DNA from: Elymus sibiricus
Taxonomy: Eukaryota > Streptophyta > Magnoliopsida > Poales > Poaceae
Direction of reading: 5' to 3'
Assembly (NCBI GenBank): GCA_039707655.1
Contig: CM077676.1
Span: forward strand, 429,389,379-429,453,378
Length of the DNA stretch: 64,000 nucleotides
Shown: piece by piece, positions 21,077-36,105 of the stretch
Layout of the letters: each line of letters begins with the position of its first letter
How positions within the stretch are numbered: position 1 is the stretch's first letter
Position numbers and translations under genes: made by a program
Notes under the pieces: generated by a model
What the model saw: the letters and a program-made list of their open reading frames with translations, nothing else
Database searches by the model: none
What the model was told of the DNA's origin: nothing

Positions 21077-23274
21077 TGTAGGAGATATGCCCTAGAGGCA
21101 ATAATAAATGTTATTGATTATCTCCCTGTTCATAATTATGTTTATGTTCCATGCTATAACTGCAATGATTCTCGAGTCTACAAATAAAACGAGGCTCGGA
21201 GGAAGACTCATTTGCACGTGTGGGATAATAAACGGTAAAATGTATTCCTAGTCAAGCCTCTATGACTGGCTCAAGTATTGCATGATGATCCTGTTTTCCT
21301 GATCATAGGCATGGCTATGCCAGCAATTTTGAGGGCACAATTGTTGGTAGAACACTTGTGTTGAATCGACCCAATATTGATGTTATGCTATGAGATACAT
21401 TCGTCATAAGTTAATGGTTAATAACACAGGAAGTTAATGTTTGCATAATTCCTTAGACCATGAGAGTATCGAGTTTCCTCATGCTTGCTTCATGAACTTT
21501 GGGGTTTGTTAAACGTCATCCGTAAATGGGTGGCTATTACGGCGGCTTACGGGTTCATGGAAAAGTATGTCAAGTAACTTGATAGCTCAAGATTGGGATT
21601 TGCTCCTCCGACGATGGAGAGATATCTCTGGGCCCTCTCGGTGTTACGGTATCCATCATCGTCTGGCCAGACACAGGGTGATTTGATCACAGGGATGCCG
21701 GAACACGGGAACGAGAAAAGAGAACAATACCGGCAACGAGGTAACTGGCATAGTGGACAAGGTGTTGATCCACGGGGATGCCAACATGTCTCACCTCGGG
21801 TATTTGTAACATATCGCGAAGCAACAGGAATAGCACACGGCAACTGGAGGTTCACTCGAATATTCATTCGTGTGGGTATAGGGGTCAATATGGGTGTCCA
21901 CGGCTCCGATGTTGATCATTGATAGGAAGGGGTTCCGGGTCATGTCTATGCTTCACCGAACCTATAGGGTCACACGCTTAAGGGTCATCTATCTGCTGAA
22001 TACTAGACAAGGAGTCCGAGAGAAAGTCACTGGAAAAGTTTCGGAGACAACGGAAAAGTTCCGGAGAGAACACCGGAAAAGTTTCGGTAAAACCGAAAAG
22101 TTGTTTCGGATAAAACCATTGATCCAAAAAGGTTTCGGCAAGCACCGGGAAAGTTTTGGAGGTTGCCAGATTGGTCTGGTAATTTCTGGAATTTTTCCGG
22201 AGAAAAAACCGAAAAAGGTTTTCGGAGCTGCCGGAATTGTTTACCGGGTAAACGAAGATGGTTTTAAATTAAACCACCATACCGGAAATGTTCCGGAGTG
22301 CGTCCAGATAATTTTAGAGGGTGCCGGAAATGTTCTGGGACCTTCCGGAATTTTTCAGAAGAAATAGTTTCGTAAAACATCTTGTCCCAGCGAGAGGGGA
22401 CAAGATCCCACGGATCGTGGGGGCTGTTTTTGGGCTGTTTTTGGGGGCGCCCCTTTAGGGGACAGCCCCCTTGTGGCTGGACAAAGTGTTGGGGGGCCCC
22501 CCCATGGTGGGGGGCAGCCCCCACAAATGGTGGAGACTGTTGGGAGGAAGGTGGGGCCCCATGGGGGAACACCATGGACAAGGGAACATGTTTTCTCCAT
22601 GTTTGGTGGGAACATGTTTCCTTGTTTGGTGGGTGCTTGTTTTGTGGGCTGAAAGTTCAGCCCCCCCCCCCTCACCCCTTCCACCACTATATAAGGAGGT
22701 GGAGAGGAGCTCTCCATCCTCACTCCAACTCTCACACACATGGCATGCATGATCTGCCTTTCTTCTCTCCCTCCCACGAAATAGTTTCGTAGAGCCGAAA
22801 GGCTGTCTGGGTTCCGGCAGGAACTAGTTCTGGACGGCGAAGCCCTGCCGGATAGATGACACCGTATGTGTGCAACTCTGTAGAGAGATCGTAGTTTCGG
22901 TCTTAGTTCGAGAGTGCCTCCCGAAGGGCTGTCCGTGTGACCGTCCGAGTTTTGGAGGTCCTCCCGAAGGGCTGTCCGAGTGACAGTCCGAGTTTCGGAG
23001 GTCCTCCCGAAGGGCTGTCCGCGACACCGTCCGGGGGACTGTGCGACCGCCTCCCGGAGGGCTGTCCGCGGGGCAGATGAGGGTATACATCCTCGCGGTT
23101 GGGAGGTTGTAAAATCCTAGCTGCGGGGATCTGCACCGCCGTTCGTCATCGACTCTACTTCCGCTGCGCTACGAGTCGGTAACGAAAATGATCAAACCTT
23201 GTATGCAGTCTCCATAGTGGTCCTGGGCTGGTGCGTAGGTCGGAAAATTTTATTTTCTACTGCGTTCCCCTACA
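21077..23274 (+). repeat. LTR 2 (internal), 2198 bp
   Basis: Nearly identical to the others. Private variants include GATCATAGGCATGG (others GATCATGGGCATGG), TTTCGTAAAAC (others TTTCGGAAAAC) and GGAGACTGTTGG (others GGAGAGTGTTGG). It carries GATAGG, shared with LTRs 3 and 4, where outer LTRs 1 and 5 have GATCGG. It is not flanked by GATGA. Confidence 0.95.
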
Positions 23275-26200
23275 GTGGCATCAAGAGCCGTGCTATGCGT
23301 AGATGCAGGTTGCGATCTAGAATACATAGAGATGTATGGGTGTTGCATAATATAATTTTGGAGTAGATGAGATCTATTGCTGAAAATTATTTATGCGGGT
23401 AGCAGAAGAAGTCTGTTACCCGATGTTCTTGTTGCTTCCCTGAAATTTGCGTTTGCTCAATCTCGAGACAGCATGGTGGAATTTCACAAAGTTCTGGCAA
23501 TCCGCGATCCTGATTGATCAAGGAAGTGCTATCAGTTCTTTGGGTTCCACCATAGTCAAAAGAAAGATGAAATTCGCAGATGAAAGGGCAATGCAGATGT
23601 GATCTGCACGGGGGTCACGCGTATGACGAAGTTCAGTATGGGGCTCGAGATTTTATTATCTCGTGTTTCATACACCCCGCAATGTTAATCTAGCCACTTG
23701 GATTATCATGCTTGATGATGGACGTTGGTAGCTTCGATTTGTTTCGAAACCTTAGAAGCCACGTAAAATAAAATTTCGCATGAACCGATTAGAGGCGTTT
23801 AACTTGGTTTTGCAGGATGGTTTGCATGTGCATGTGATGTGGTATAGCAGTGTTCATAATAATTTGATTATGTATGAGATGGCTATATGATGTAAATTGA
23901 TTTACATGACCTGCGTGTCATGATTCGGCATGATGGCTGGAGCCATATGATTGCACTTTAATGACCTGCGTGTCAACCTTATGTAATGCACTTATTTTAT
24001 TAGCTATAGAGATAGCAATATTATCTTGTGCATCGACAAGGTGGTGGCAATCTTCGCGAAGGTGAACACCGACGCGAATGCCGGAGACGAAGAAATGAAA
24101 GACTTCTCCGTCAGAAAGGGCTATACCATATCATGCTATTATGAATTGCCTGAGATGTTTATCCCTTATGATGCACCCTTCTTGATTGCGCGGTAGTCGC
24201 TTTTTATTAGGGTGATCTCTCACTGAAATATCAAGTAGTTAGTGTTCTCCCAAGTGTAGCACCGTCACGGCACCTAACTTTTCGGGGCATTGCATGATCT
24301 CCATGGGTGCGAACGATTAGGGATGTGTGAGGCGGGTGAGTTGAGACCTCGCAGCGAGATCACTTGGTTGTCTTGACGTTCAGGCATGAAAGTCATGAGC
24401 TCGGAACACACGCATCGAAAGATGAACAAGAATCGCATAGAGATGTGATCGGCAAGTTTGCCTACCGATTGAAGTTCACGCCATGGGTGTTCATCTCGAA
24501 CCGTGACGTTGAATGGATATGCGGGTCTTGAATCACTCACAATCAATTATGAGAGATATTGATTTGAGTGGGAGCGCACTATAGAATTAACTTGTTTAAT
24601 TCTCAGTGCAATTAATTTTGAACACTGTCTAAGTGTGGTTTGCATAATAGTTGTAGAATAATGGCTCGCGTTTCCACCTTCCCTGTTAAAATTGAATAGC
24701 TGTTAAATATCTGGTTAAAACTTTACGGTTGGTAACGTAATGTGAGGATTGTCCTCAAGAGTGCCGAGAAGGATTTTGTCCTATCGCATGCTTTTGGTAT
24801 TCTCCCGCTAATGCTATGGATCATGTGACTCTCATCCTTCGATCCAAAAGCTAGAATTCCTTTTCAGTCAAATACAATATGTTTGCTTCCATGAGACCCG
24901 AACTTCGAAAGTTTGGATAGTCATGTGATATTCATGGAATCTGAAAATTATTTTCAGAGACAGACAAAGGCTAAAAGATATGAGATATCCAAAGCAATGT
25001 TTGTTTGCAAACTATTAGTAAAGGAGTTTACTATGCATTAGACTGATAAGAGAGGGATCCAGGAGAACGCCTGTCATATGATGAAAGGTGAATAAAACAA
25101 CAACTTAAAGAGAAAGGAAGTGTCCGAAGGGTGTTAGTGAAACTTTCACGCCTAGGAAGTCCGGGGCTATCGCCACTCTTAAGTTGGGTGCTTCTTCTGA
25201 GAGTAGGAGAAATACTGAAAGTGAAACTGTTAGAAGTATAATGGCAAAAGGAAAGAAGACTGGAATATCCAGCTCATGTATGAATGTCATACAGGTTTTT
25301 GATGTATAGAAGGCTGGTAAAAGATATAGTTCTTGGGAATTATGGTTAAACATGTTAATCACTAATTCTTGGGTATTGTGAGTTAATCACAAAGATACCC
25401 GCTCGATTGCATTCTGTTGCAACTCGATGTAAGAACTACTATGGCCTGAAAGACTAGCCAGGAATGAGGTTAGATACACGCAGGGAACATAGTAAATGTT
25501 ACTATGCCTTCCATAGGTATATTCCCTATGTATTTACTTTCATAATTCATTTTAGAGTTTCACACTCTAGCCCTTTGCATAAGGTATCTTGCAAGAAGGT
25601 TGTTCATAAGAGAACTTTTAATGTTCGGTGTTATGAATAACATAAGGGCCATACTTTCATTATGAATGAGACGTATGTTATGAATATTGATATTAATACA
25701 TTGCCTCTGTATTTACTTTCATAATTCATTTAGAGTTTCATACACTCTAGCCCTTTGCATAAGGTATTTTGCAAGAAGGTTATTCATAAGAGAACTTTTG
25801 ATGTTCGGTGTTATGAATAACATGAAGGGCCATGCTTCCATACAGGATGGGATGTATGCTATGAATATTGATGGTAATATGATACATGCATAACACTGAC
25901 GCTAAATGTCGCAAGACTAAAAGAATACCACACAAGTGTGGCACTGCATTTGGTCACATTGGAGAAACCCGCATGGAAAACTCCATTATGATGGATTTTT
26001 GAAGTCATTTGATTTTGAATCATCTGACACTTGCAACTTTCCTCTGAAAAGTGAAGTGACTGAAATACCGTTCACAGGCCATAAGGAACGAGCAACGAAC
26101 ATATTGGTGATCATACATTATGATGTGTGAAAGTCCAACAAATGTTGTTGCAAGTAGTGGATTTATCTATCTTCGGAAATGACTCAAGTAGATATATGGA

Positions 26201-28591
26201 TATTTACTTGTTGAGACGTAAGTCTGGATCTTTTGAATTCATTCATAAGGTTTTCAAAATTGAAGTAGAAGTTGTTGTAACAAGAAAATTATGTTTCTAC
26301 AATTCGATTGCAGAAAGGAATATTTGAGTTACAAGTTTAGCGAATGTCTGATGAGTTATGAAAGGGGTTTCATAACTTGCTCCTCCCGGAACACCACTGC
26401 AAGTGAAAAGTCCGTGAAGATGTAATCGAACCATTTATGACATGGTAAGATCAAAGATGACATAAATAAATTTGCCATTATCCCTTTTAAAGTGATGCTT
26501 TAGAGACTGCGGCTTTTTCACTGAAAAGAGCTCCATCGGGTCTGTTGAAATGACGCCATGGTATGGTACGCCCAACCATGTTATATCTTTTCTTAACATT
26601 TGGAATATGGGGCTTGTGTAAAAGGTTACAAACCTATTCCAAATCAGACAAGTGCTACTTTGTATGTTATCCCAAGTCATTGGGTATTCCTCCACCACTA
26701 TACCTAGGCAAATAGGTTTTGCCACAAAGAACGGTATGCTTTTTGAAGAAAGTGGTTCTTTCAAAAAGGTGAGTGGGAGAACAGTGCAACTCGACAAGAT
26801 AAACAGTATCTTCGTCATCAGATCAAAGGAAAGAGACCTTGGAAGTAATTCCGGAGTTTCCTACTGCGACTGATACGGAAGTCTCTACAATAAAATGTAT
26901 GGACTTCGGTCGAACTTGCAGCTGAACCACGTAGGCAAAGCTCGTGCAAACCTATCAGGTGCGCAAACGAGATATTGTTGTTAGACAACAGTATACCTAC
27001 GATACACAAGGAAGCGATGATGGGCCCTGACTCCGGAATTGGCTAAATGCCAATACAATCTGAGATAGTTTCCATATCAATGTTTCAAGATTAAAATCTT
27101 GATACACCTTTCGGAAGGCTTAGAGTCTAACGAATATTTATGGAACTAAAAACTTATACGGATAAAAATGTTTTATCCATAAAGCTCGACTTGTTGCAAA
27201 AACAAGTTCAAAGAGTTGACTACGATGAGATTGTCTCACCGTAGCGATGCTTGAAGTCGGTTCGGGTTGAACTAGCAATTAATACATATTTCAATCATGA
27301 GATATGAAACATGGATGACAAAAGGATTTCCATCTGATGGGAATGAAACCTAGGACTTGTATGTGATATAGTCCAAAGTAATTTGTCGATCCAGAGGATG
27401 CTAGTAAGTATGCAAACTTCAGAGTTCCAGCGATGGACAGAAGAGAGGAAAGTGGAGTTGGAATCTTCGTTTTTTGATGGAATGGTCAAAGGGGTTTTGA
27501 CTTCATCAAATGGGTATCGAAGATGCTTGTGATTCAAGAAAGTAAGTGGGAGCATAATAATATTTCTAAAAACCGTGTGTACTTGACACATTGTTAATTG
27601 GAAATAAATTTCTTGACACGAATTAGGACTTCATTTGAAAATAGTTTTTCGATGAAGTGCTTAGGCTAAATAGCCTCAATATTAGGCATGATGATCTATG
27701 GAAATAGATTTACCTAATGGGGCTAAGCAATGAATACAAATTGACAAGATGCTAAAACCTTTTAGCATTGAAAAACCGTCAAGGAGTGATTCTTGCCGAA
27801 GTCACATGGAAAGAGTTTTATGCAAGACTTGGTGTCCCAAAACACTGATGAGCAAAATACATGATGGTGATTCCACACACTCTTGTGTTTGGATTAATCA
27901 TGTATTCCATGGTATGTAAAAACAACCAGATATGTCCAATACTCCAAAGTTGTTGCGAGTATAGATACCACAGTGATCAAAGTACTGATCATGGGACAAC
28001 AGTGAAAGATGTCATTGAGTACTAGAGTAGTGCTGATGACATGTTTTCTCGCAAGCAGAGATTATGAAGTGCTCGTTGTAAGTAATTACATCGATACAGT
28101 CTTCATTAATGCTCCATGCGATTTTCGATTTAGGTTAAGGGTTTTGTGTAATACACAATATGGTGGCACGGTAGTTGGAAATTGTTCCAAACAAGATACT
28201 GTGGCAAATTCTATAACAAAGGCTAAGTATGTTGACGCTTAAGAAGCGACAAAGAAGTTGTTGAATCATATAGTTCATTCATGAACTTAGTATGGTTCCA
28301 AGATGGCTTTGGTCTATGGGACACTATTGTAGATAGTTGCTCCATAGCTCAGTCTGAGAAATCAGGTTTCGACCATGATTCACACATATGCAAAGCCAAG
28401 TCCACACAAAATATGAATTTTGTGAAAGCGTGAAAACGCGAGGATATGCAAAGTTACACACGGAGCTGAAGTTGTCAGATCCGTTGGACATCAGGCTATA
28501 CCACATGCGAAGCATATTTTACACCAGTATGCCATAGGTGTAAAGTGCATTAGCATTGACTAGATTATTGACTCTAGTGCAAGTGGGAGTC
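23275..28591 (+). pseudogene. Internal domain 2: decayed Copia gag-pol
   Basis: It has the same order of broken GAG-pre-integrase, integrase, RT and RNase H remnants as domain 1. It shares with domain 3, against domains 1 and 4, at least three variants: GAGCAACGAAC near 26090, ATCTTCGGAAATG near 26170 (G where 1 and 4 have A), and TTTGTATGTTATCC near 26660. No complete ORF of polyprotein size exists. Confidence 0.85.
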
Positions 28592-30788
28592 TGTAGGAGA
28601 TATGCCCTAGAGGCAATAATAAATGTTATTGATTATCTCCCTGTTCATAATTATGTTTATGTTCCATGCTATAACTACAATGATTCTCGAGTCTACAAAT
28701 AAAACGAGGCTCGGAGGAAGACTCATTTGCACGTGTGGGATAATAAACGGTAAAATGTATTCCTAGTCAAGCCTCTATGACTGGCTCAAGTATTGCATGA
28801 TGATCCTGTTTTCCTGATCATGGGCATGGCTATGCCGGCAATTTTGAGGGCACAATTGTTGGTAGAACACTTGTGTTGAATCGACCCAATATTGATGTTA
28901 TGCTATGAGATACATTCGTCACAAGTTAATGGTTAATAACACAGGAAGTTAATGTTTGCATAATTCCTTAGACCATGAGAGTATCGAGTTTCCTCATGCT
29001 TGCTTCATGAACTTTGGGGTTTGTTAAACGTCATCCGTAAATGGGTGGCTATTACGGCGGCTTACGGGTTCATGGAAAAGTATGTCAAGTAACTTGATAG
29101 CTCAAGATTGGGATTTGCTCCTCCGACGATGGAGAGATATCTCTGGGCCCTCTCGGTGTTACGGTATCCATCATCGTCTGGCCAGACACAGGGTGATTTG
29201 ATCACAGGGATGCCGGAACACGGGAACGAGAAAAAGAGAACAATACCGGCAACGAGGTAACTGGCATAGTGGACAAGGTGTTGATCCACGGGGATGCCAA
29301 CATGTCTCACCTCGGGTATTTGTAACATATCGCGAAGCAACAAGAATAGCACACGGCAACTGGAGGTTCACTCGAATATTCATTCGTGTGGGTATAGGGG
29401 TCAATATGGGTGTCCACGGCTCCGATGTTGATCATTGATAGGAAGGGGTTCCAGGTCATGTCTATGCTTCACCGAACCTATAGGGTCACACGCTTAAGGG
29501 TCATCTATCTGCTGAATACTAGACAAGGAGTCCGAGAGAAAGTCACTGGAAAAGTTTCGGAGACAACGGAAAAGTTCCGGAGAGAACACCGGAAAAGTTT
29601 CGGTAAAACCGAAAAGTTGTTTCGGATAAAACCATTGATCCAAAAAGGTTTCGGCAAGCACCGGGAAAGTTTTGGAGGTTGCCAGATTGGTCTGGTAATT
29701 TCTGGAATTTTTCCGGAGAAAAAACCGAAAAAGGTTTTCGGAGCTGCCGGAATTGTTTACCGGGTAAACGAAGATGGTTTTAAATTAAACCACCATACCG
29801 GAAATGTTTCGGAGCGCGTCCAGATAATTTTAGAGGGTGCCGGCAATGTTCTGGGACCTTCCGGAATTTTTCAGAAGAAATAGTTTCGGAAAACATCTTG
29901 TCCCAGCGAGAGGGGACAAGATCCCACGGATCGTGGGGGCTGTTTTTGGGCTGTTTTTGGGGGCGCCCCCTTTAGGGGACAGCCCCCTTGTGGCTGGACA
30001 AAGTGTTGGGGGGCCCCCCCATGGTGGGGGGCAGCCCCCACAAATGGTGGAGAGTGTTGGGAGGAAGGTGGGGCCCCATGGGGGAACACCATGGACAAGG
30101 GAACATGTTTTCTCCATGTTTGGTGGGAACATGTTTCCTTGTTTGGTGGGTGCTTGTTTTGTGGGCTGAAATTTCAGCCCCCCCCTCACCCCTTCCACCA
30201 CTATATAAGGAGGTGGAGAGGATCTCTCCATCCTCACTCCAACTCTCACACACATGGCATGCATGATCTGCCTTTCTTCTCTCCCTCCCACGAAATAGTT
30301 TCGTAGAGCCGAAAGGCTGTCTGGGTTCCGGCAGGAACTAGTTCTGGACGGCGAAGCCCTGCCGGATAGATGACACCGTATGTGTGCAACTCTGTAGAGA
30401 GATCGTAGTTTCGGTCTTAGTTCGAGAGTGCCTCCCGAAGGGCTGTCCGTGTGACCGTCCGAGTTTTGGAGGTCCTCCCGAAGGGCTGTCCGAGTGACAG
30501 TCCGAGTTTCGGAGGTCCTCCCGAAGGGCTGTCCGCGACACCGTCCGGGGGACTGTGCGACCGCCTCCCGGAGGGCTGTCCGCGGGGCAGATGAGGGTAT
30601 ACATCCTCGCGGTTGGGAGGTTGTAAAATCCTAGCTGCGGGGATCTGCACCGCCGTTCGTCATCGACTCTACTTCCGCTGCGCTACGAGTCGGTAACGAA
30701 AATGATCAAACCTTGTATGCAGTCTCCATAGTGGTCCTGGGCTGGTGCGTAGGTCGGAAAATTTTATTTTCTACTGCGTTCCCCTACA
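28592..30788 (+). repeat. LTR 3 (internal, central), 2197 bp
   Basis: Boundaries as in the other LTRs. Private variants include an extra A in GAGAAAAAGAG near 29228, ACAAGAATAG near 29340, TTCCAGGTCATG near 29450 and GAGGATCTCTCC near 30218. It has no flanking duplication. Confidence 0.95.
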
Positions 30789-33700
30789 GTGGCATCAAGA
30801 GCCGTGCTATGCGTAGATGCAGGTTGCGATCTAGAATACATAGAGATGTATGGGTGTTGCATAATATAATTTTGGAGTAGATGAGATCTATTGCTGAAAA
30901 TTATTTATGCGGGTAGCAGAAGAAGTCTGTTACCCGATGTTCTTGTTGCTTCCCTGAAATTTGCGTTTGCTCAATCTCGAGACAGCATGGTGGAATTTCA
31001 CAAAGTTCTGGCAATCCGCGATCCTGATTGATCAAGGAAGTGCTATCAGTTCTTTGGGTTCCGCCATAGTCAAAAGAAAGATGAAATTCGCAGATGAAAG
31101 GGCAATGCAGATGTGATCTGCACGGGGGTCACGCGTATGACGAAGTTCAGTATGGGGCTCGAGATTTTATTATCTCGTGTTTCATACACCCCGCAATGTT
31201 AATCTAGCCACTTGGATTATCATGCTTGATGATGGACGTTGGTAGCTTCGATTTGTTTCGAAACCTTAGAAGCCACGTAAAATAAAATTTCGCATGAACC
31301 GATTAGAGGCGTTTAACTTGGTTTTGCAGGATGGTTTGCATGTGCATGTGATGTGGTATAGCAGTGTTCATAATAATTTGATTATGTATGAGATGGCTAT
31401 ATGATGTAAATTGATTTACATGACCTGCGTGTCATGATTCGGCATGATGGCTGGAGCCATATGATTGCACTTTAATGACCTGCGTGTCAACCTTATGTAA
31501 TGCACTTATTTTATTAGCTATAGAGATAGCAATATTATCTTGTGCATCGACAAGGTGGTGGCAATCTTCGCGAAGGTGAACACCGACGCGAATGCCGGAG
31601 ACGAAGAAATGAAAGACTTCTCCGTCAGAAAGGGCTATACCATATCATGCTATTATGAATTGCCTGAGATGTTTATCCCTTATGATGCACCCTTCTTGAT
31701 TGCGCAGTAGTCGCTTTTTATTAGGGTGATCTCTCACTGAAATATCAAGTAGTTAGTGTTCTCCCAAGTGTAGCACCGTCACGGCACCTAACTTTTCGGG
31801 GCATTGCATGATCTCCATGGGTGCGAACGATTAGGGATGTGTGAGGCGGGTGAGTTGAGACCTCGCAGCGAGATCACTTGGTTGTCTTGACGTTCAGGCA
31901 TGAAAGTCATGAGCTCGGAACACACGCATCGAAAGATGAACAAGAATCGCATAGAGATGTGATCGGCAAGTTTGCCTACCGATTGAAGTTCACGCCATGG
32001 GTGTTCATCTCGAACCGTGACGTTGAATGGATATGCGGGTCTTGAATCACTCACAATCAATTATGAGAGATATTGATTTGAGTGGGAGCGCACTATAGAA
32101 TTAACTTGTTTAATTCTCAGTGCAATTAATTTTGAACACTGTCTAAGTGTGGTTTGCATAATAGTTGTAGAATAATGGCTCGCGTTTCCACCTTCCCTGT
32201 TAAAATTGAATAGCTGTTAAATATCTGGTTAAAACTTTACGGTTGGTAACGTAATGTGAGGATTGTCCTCAAGAGTGCCGAGAAGGATTTTGTCCTATCG
32301 CATGCTTTTGGTATTCTCCCGCTAATGCTATGGATCATGTGACTCTCGTCCTTCGATCCAAAAGCTAGAATTCCTTTTCAGTCAAATACAATATGTTTGC
32401 TTCCATGAGACCCGAACTTCGAAAGTTTGGATAGTCATGTGATATTCATGGAATCTGAAAATTATTTTCAGAGACAGACAAAGGCTAAAAGATATGAGAT
32501 ATCCAAAGCAATGTTTGTTTGCAAACTATTAGTAAAGGAGTTTACTATGCATTAGACTGATAAGAGAGGGATCCAGGAGAACGCCTGTCATATGATGAAA
32601 GGTGAATAAAACAACAACTTAAAGAGAAAGGAAGTGTCCGAAGGGTGTTAGTGAAACTTTCACGCCTAGGAAGTCCGGGGCTATCGCCACTCTTAAGTTG
32701 GGTGCTTCTTCTGAGAGTAGGAGAAATACTGAAAGTGAAACTGTTAGAAGTATAATGGCAAAAGGAAAGAAGACTGGAATATCCAGCTCATGTATGAATG
32801 TCATACAGGTTTTTGATGTATAGAAGGCTGGTAAAAGATATAGTTCTTGGGAATTATGGTTAAACATGTTAATCACTAATTCTTGGGTATTGTGAGTTAA
32901 TCACAAAGATACCCGCTCGATTGCATTCTGTTGCAACTCGATGTAAGAACTACTATGGCCTGAAAGACTAGCCAGGAATGAGGTTAGATACACGCAGGGA
33001 ACATAGTAAATGTTACTATGCCTTCCATAGGTATATTCCCTATGTATTTACTTTCATAATTCATTTTAGAGTTTCACACTCTAGCCCTTTGCATAAGGTA
33101 TCTTGCAAGAAGGTTGTTCATAAGAGAACTTTTAATGTTCGGTGTTATGAATAACATAAGGGCCATACTTTCATTATGAATGAGACGTATGTTATGAATA
33201 TTGATATTAATACATTGCCTCTGTATTTACTTTCATAATTCATTTAGAGTTTCATACACTCTAGCCCTTTGCATAAGGTATTTTGCAAGAAGGTTATTCA
33301 TAAGAGAACTTTTGATGTTCGGTGTTATGAATAACATGAAGGGCCATGCTTCCATACAGGATGGGATGTATGCTATGAATATTGATGGTAATATGATACA
33401 TGCATAACACTGACGCTAAATGTCGCAAGACTAAAAGAATACCACACAAGTGTGGCACTGCGTTTGGTCACATTGGAGAAACCCGCATGGAAAACTCCAT
33501 TATGATGGATTTTTGAAGTCATTTGATTTTGAATCATCTGACACTTGCAACTTTCCTCTGAAAAGTGAAGTGACTGAAATACCGTTCACAGGCCATAAGG
33601 AACGAGCAACGAACATATTGGTGATCATACATTATGATGTGTGAAAGTCCAACAAATGTTGTTGCAAGTAGTGGATTTATCTATCTTCGGAAATGACTCA

Positions 33701-36105
33701 AGTAGATATATGGATATTTACTTGTTGAGACGTAAGTCTGGATCTTTTGAATTCATTCATAAGGTTTTCAAAATTGAAGTAGAAGTTGTTGTAACAAGAA
33801 AATTATGTTTCTACAATTCGATTGCAGAAAGGAATATTTGAGTTACAAGTTTAGCGAATGTCTGATGAGTTATGAAAGGGGTTTCATAACTTGCTCCTCC
33901 CGGAACACCACTGCAAGTGAAAAGTCCGTGAAGATGTAATCGAACCATTTATGACATGGTAAGATCAAAGATGACATAAATAAATTTGCCATTATCCCTT
34001 TTAAAGTGATGCTTTAGAGACTGCGGCTTTTTCACTGAAAAGAGCTCCATCGGGTCTGTTGAAATGACGCCATGGTATGGTACGCCCAACCATGTTATAT
34101 CTTTTCTTAACATTTGGAATATGGGGCTTGTGTAAAAGGTTACAAACCTATTCCAAATCAGACAAGTGCTACTTTGTATGTTATCCCAAGTCATTGGGTA
34201 TTCCTCCACCACTATACCTAGGCAAATAGGTTTTGCCACAAAGAACGGTATGCTTTTTGAAGAAAGTGGTTCTTTCAAAAAGGTGAGTGGGAGAACAGTG
34301 CAACTCGACAAGATAAACAGTATCTTCGTCATCAGATCAAAGGAAAGAGACCTTGGAAGTAATTCCGGAGTTTCCTACTGCGACTGATACGGAAGTCTCT
34401 ACAATAAAATGTATGGACTTCGGTCGAACTTGCAGCTGAACCACGTAGGCAAAGCTCGTGCAAACCTATCAGGTGCGCAAACGAGATATTGTTGTTAGAC
34501 AACAGTATACCTACGATACACAAGGAAGCGATGATGGGCCCTGACTCCGGAATTGGCTAAATGCCAATACAATCTGAGATAGTTTCCATATCAATGTTTC
34601 AAGATTAAAATCTTGATACACCTTTCGGAAGGCTTAGAGTCTAACGAATATTTATGGAACTAAAAACTTATACGGATAAAAATGTTTTATCCATAAAGCT
34701 CGACTTGTTGCAAAAACAAGTTCAAAGAGTTGACTACGATGAGATTGTCTCACCGTAGCGATGCTTGAAGTCGGTTCGGGTTGAACTAGCAATTAATACA
34801 TATTTCAATCATGAGATATGAAACATGGATGACAAAAGGATTTCCATCTGATGGGAATGAAACCTAGGACTTGTATGTGATACAGTCCCAAGTAATTTGT
34901 CGATCCAGAGGATGCTAGTAAGTATGCAAACTTCAGAGTTCCAGCGATGGACAGAAGAGAGCAAAGTGGAGTTGGAATCTTCATTTTTTGATGGAATGGT
35001 CAAAGGGGTTTTGACTTCATCAAATGGGTATCGAAGATGCTTGTGATTCAAGAAAGTAAGTGGGAGCATAATAATATTTCTAAAAACCGTGTGTACTTGA
35101 CACATTGTTAATTGGAAATAAATTTCTTGACACGAATTAGGACTTCATTTGAAAATAGTTTTTCGATGAAGTGCTTAGGCTAAATAGCCTCAATATTAGG
35201 CATGATGATCTATGGAAATAGATTTACCTAATGGGGCTAAGCAATGAATACAAATTGACAAGATGCTAAAACCTTTTAGCATTGAAAAACCGTCAAGGAG
35301 TGATTCTTGCCGAAGTCACATGGAAAGAGTTTTATGCAAGACTTGGTGTCCCAAAACACTGATGAGCAAAATACATGATGGTGATTCCACACACTCTTGT
35401 GTTTGGATTAATCATGTATTCCATGGTATGTAAAAACAACCAGATATGTCCAATACTCCAAAGTTGTTGCGAGTATAGATACCACAGTGATCAAAGTACT
35501 GATCATGGGACAACAGTGAAAGATGTCATTGAGTACTAGAGTAGTGCTGATGACATGTTTTCTCGCAAGCAGAGATTATGAAGTGCTCGTTGTAAGTAAT
35601 TACATCGATACAGTCTTCATTAATGCTCCATGCGATTTTCGATTTAGGTTAAGGGTTTTGTGTAATACACAATATGGTGGCACGGTAGTTGGAAATTGTT
35701 CCAAACAAGATACTGTGGCAAATTCTATAACAAAGGCTAAGTATGTTGACGCTTAAGAAGCGACAAAGAAGTTGTTGAATCATATAGTTCATTCATGAAC
35801 TTAGTATGGTTCCAAGATGGCTTTGGTCTATGGGACACTATTGTAGATAGTTGCTCCATAGCTCAGTCTGAGAAATCAGGTTTCGACCATGATTCACACA
35901 TATGCAAAGCCAAGTCCACACAAAATATGAATTTTGTGAAAGCGTGAAAACGCGAGGATATGCAAAGTTACACACGGAGCTGAAGTTGTCAGATCCGTTG
36001 GACATCAGGCTATACCACATGCGAAGCATATTTTACACCAGTATGCCATAGGTGTAAAGTGCATTAGCATTGACTAGATTATTGACTCTAGTGCAAGTGG
36101 GAGTC
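30789..36105 (+). pseudogene. Internal domain 3: decayed Copia gag-pol
   Basis: It has the same decayed domains and is closest to domain 2 at shared variant sites (GAGCAACGAAC, ATCTTCGGAAATG). Private changes include TGGCACTGCGTTTGG near 33465 and ACAGTCCCAAGTAA near 34885. It cannot encode a polyprotein. Confidence 0.85.
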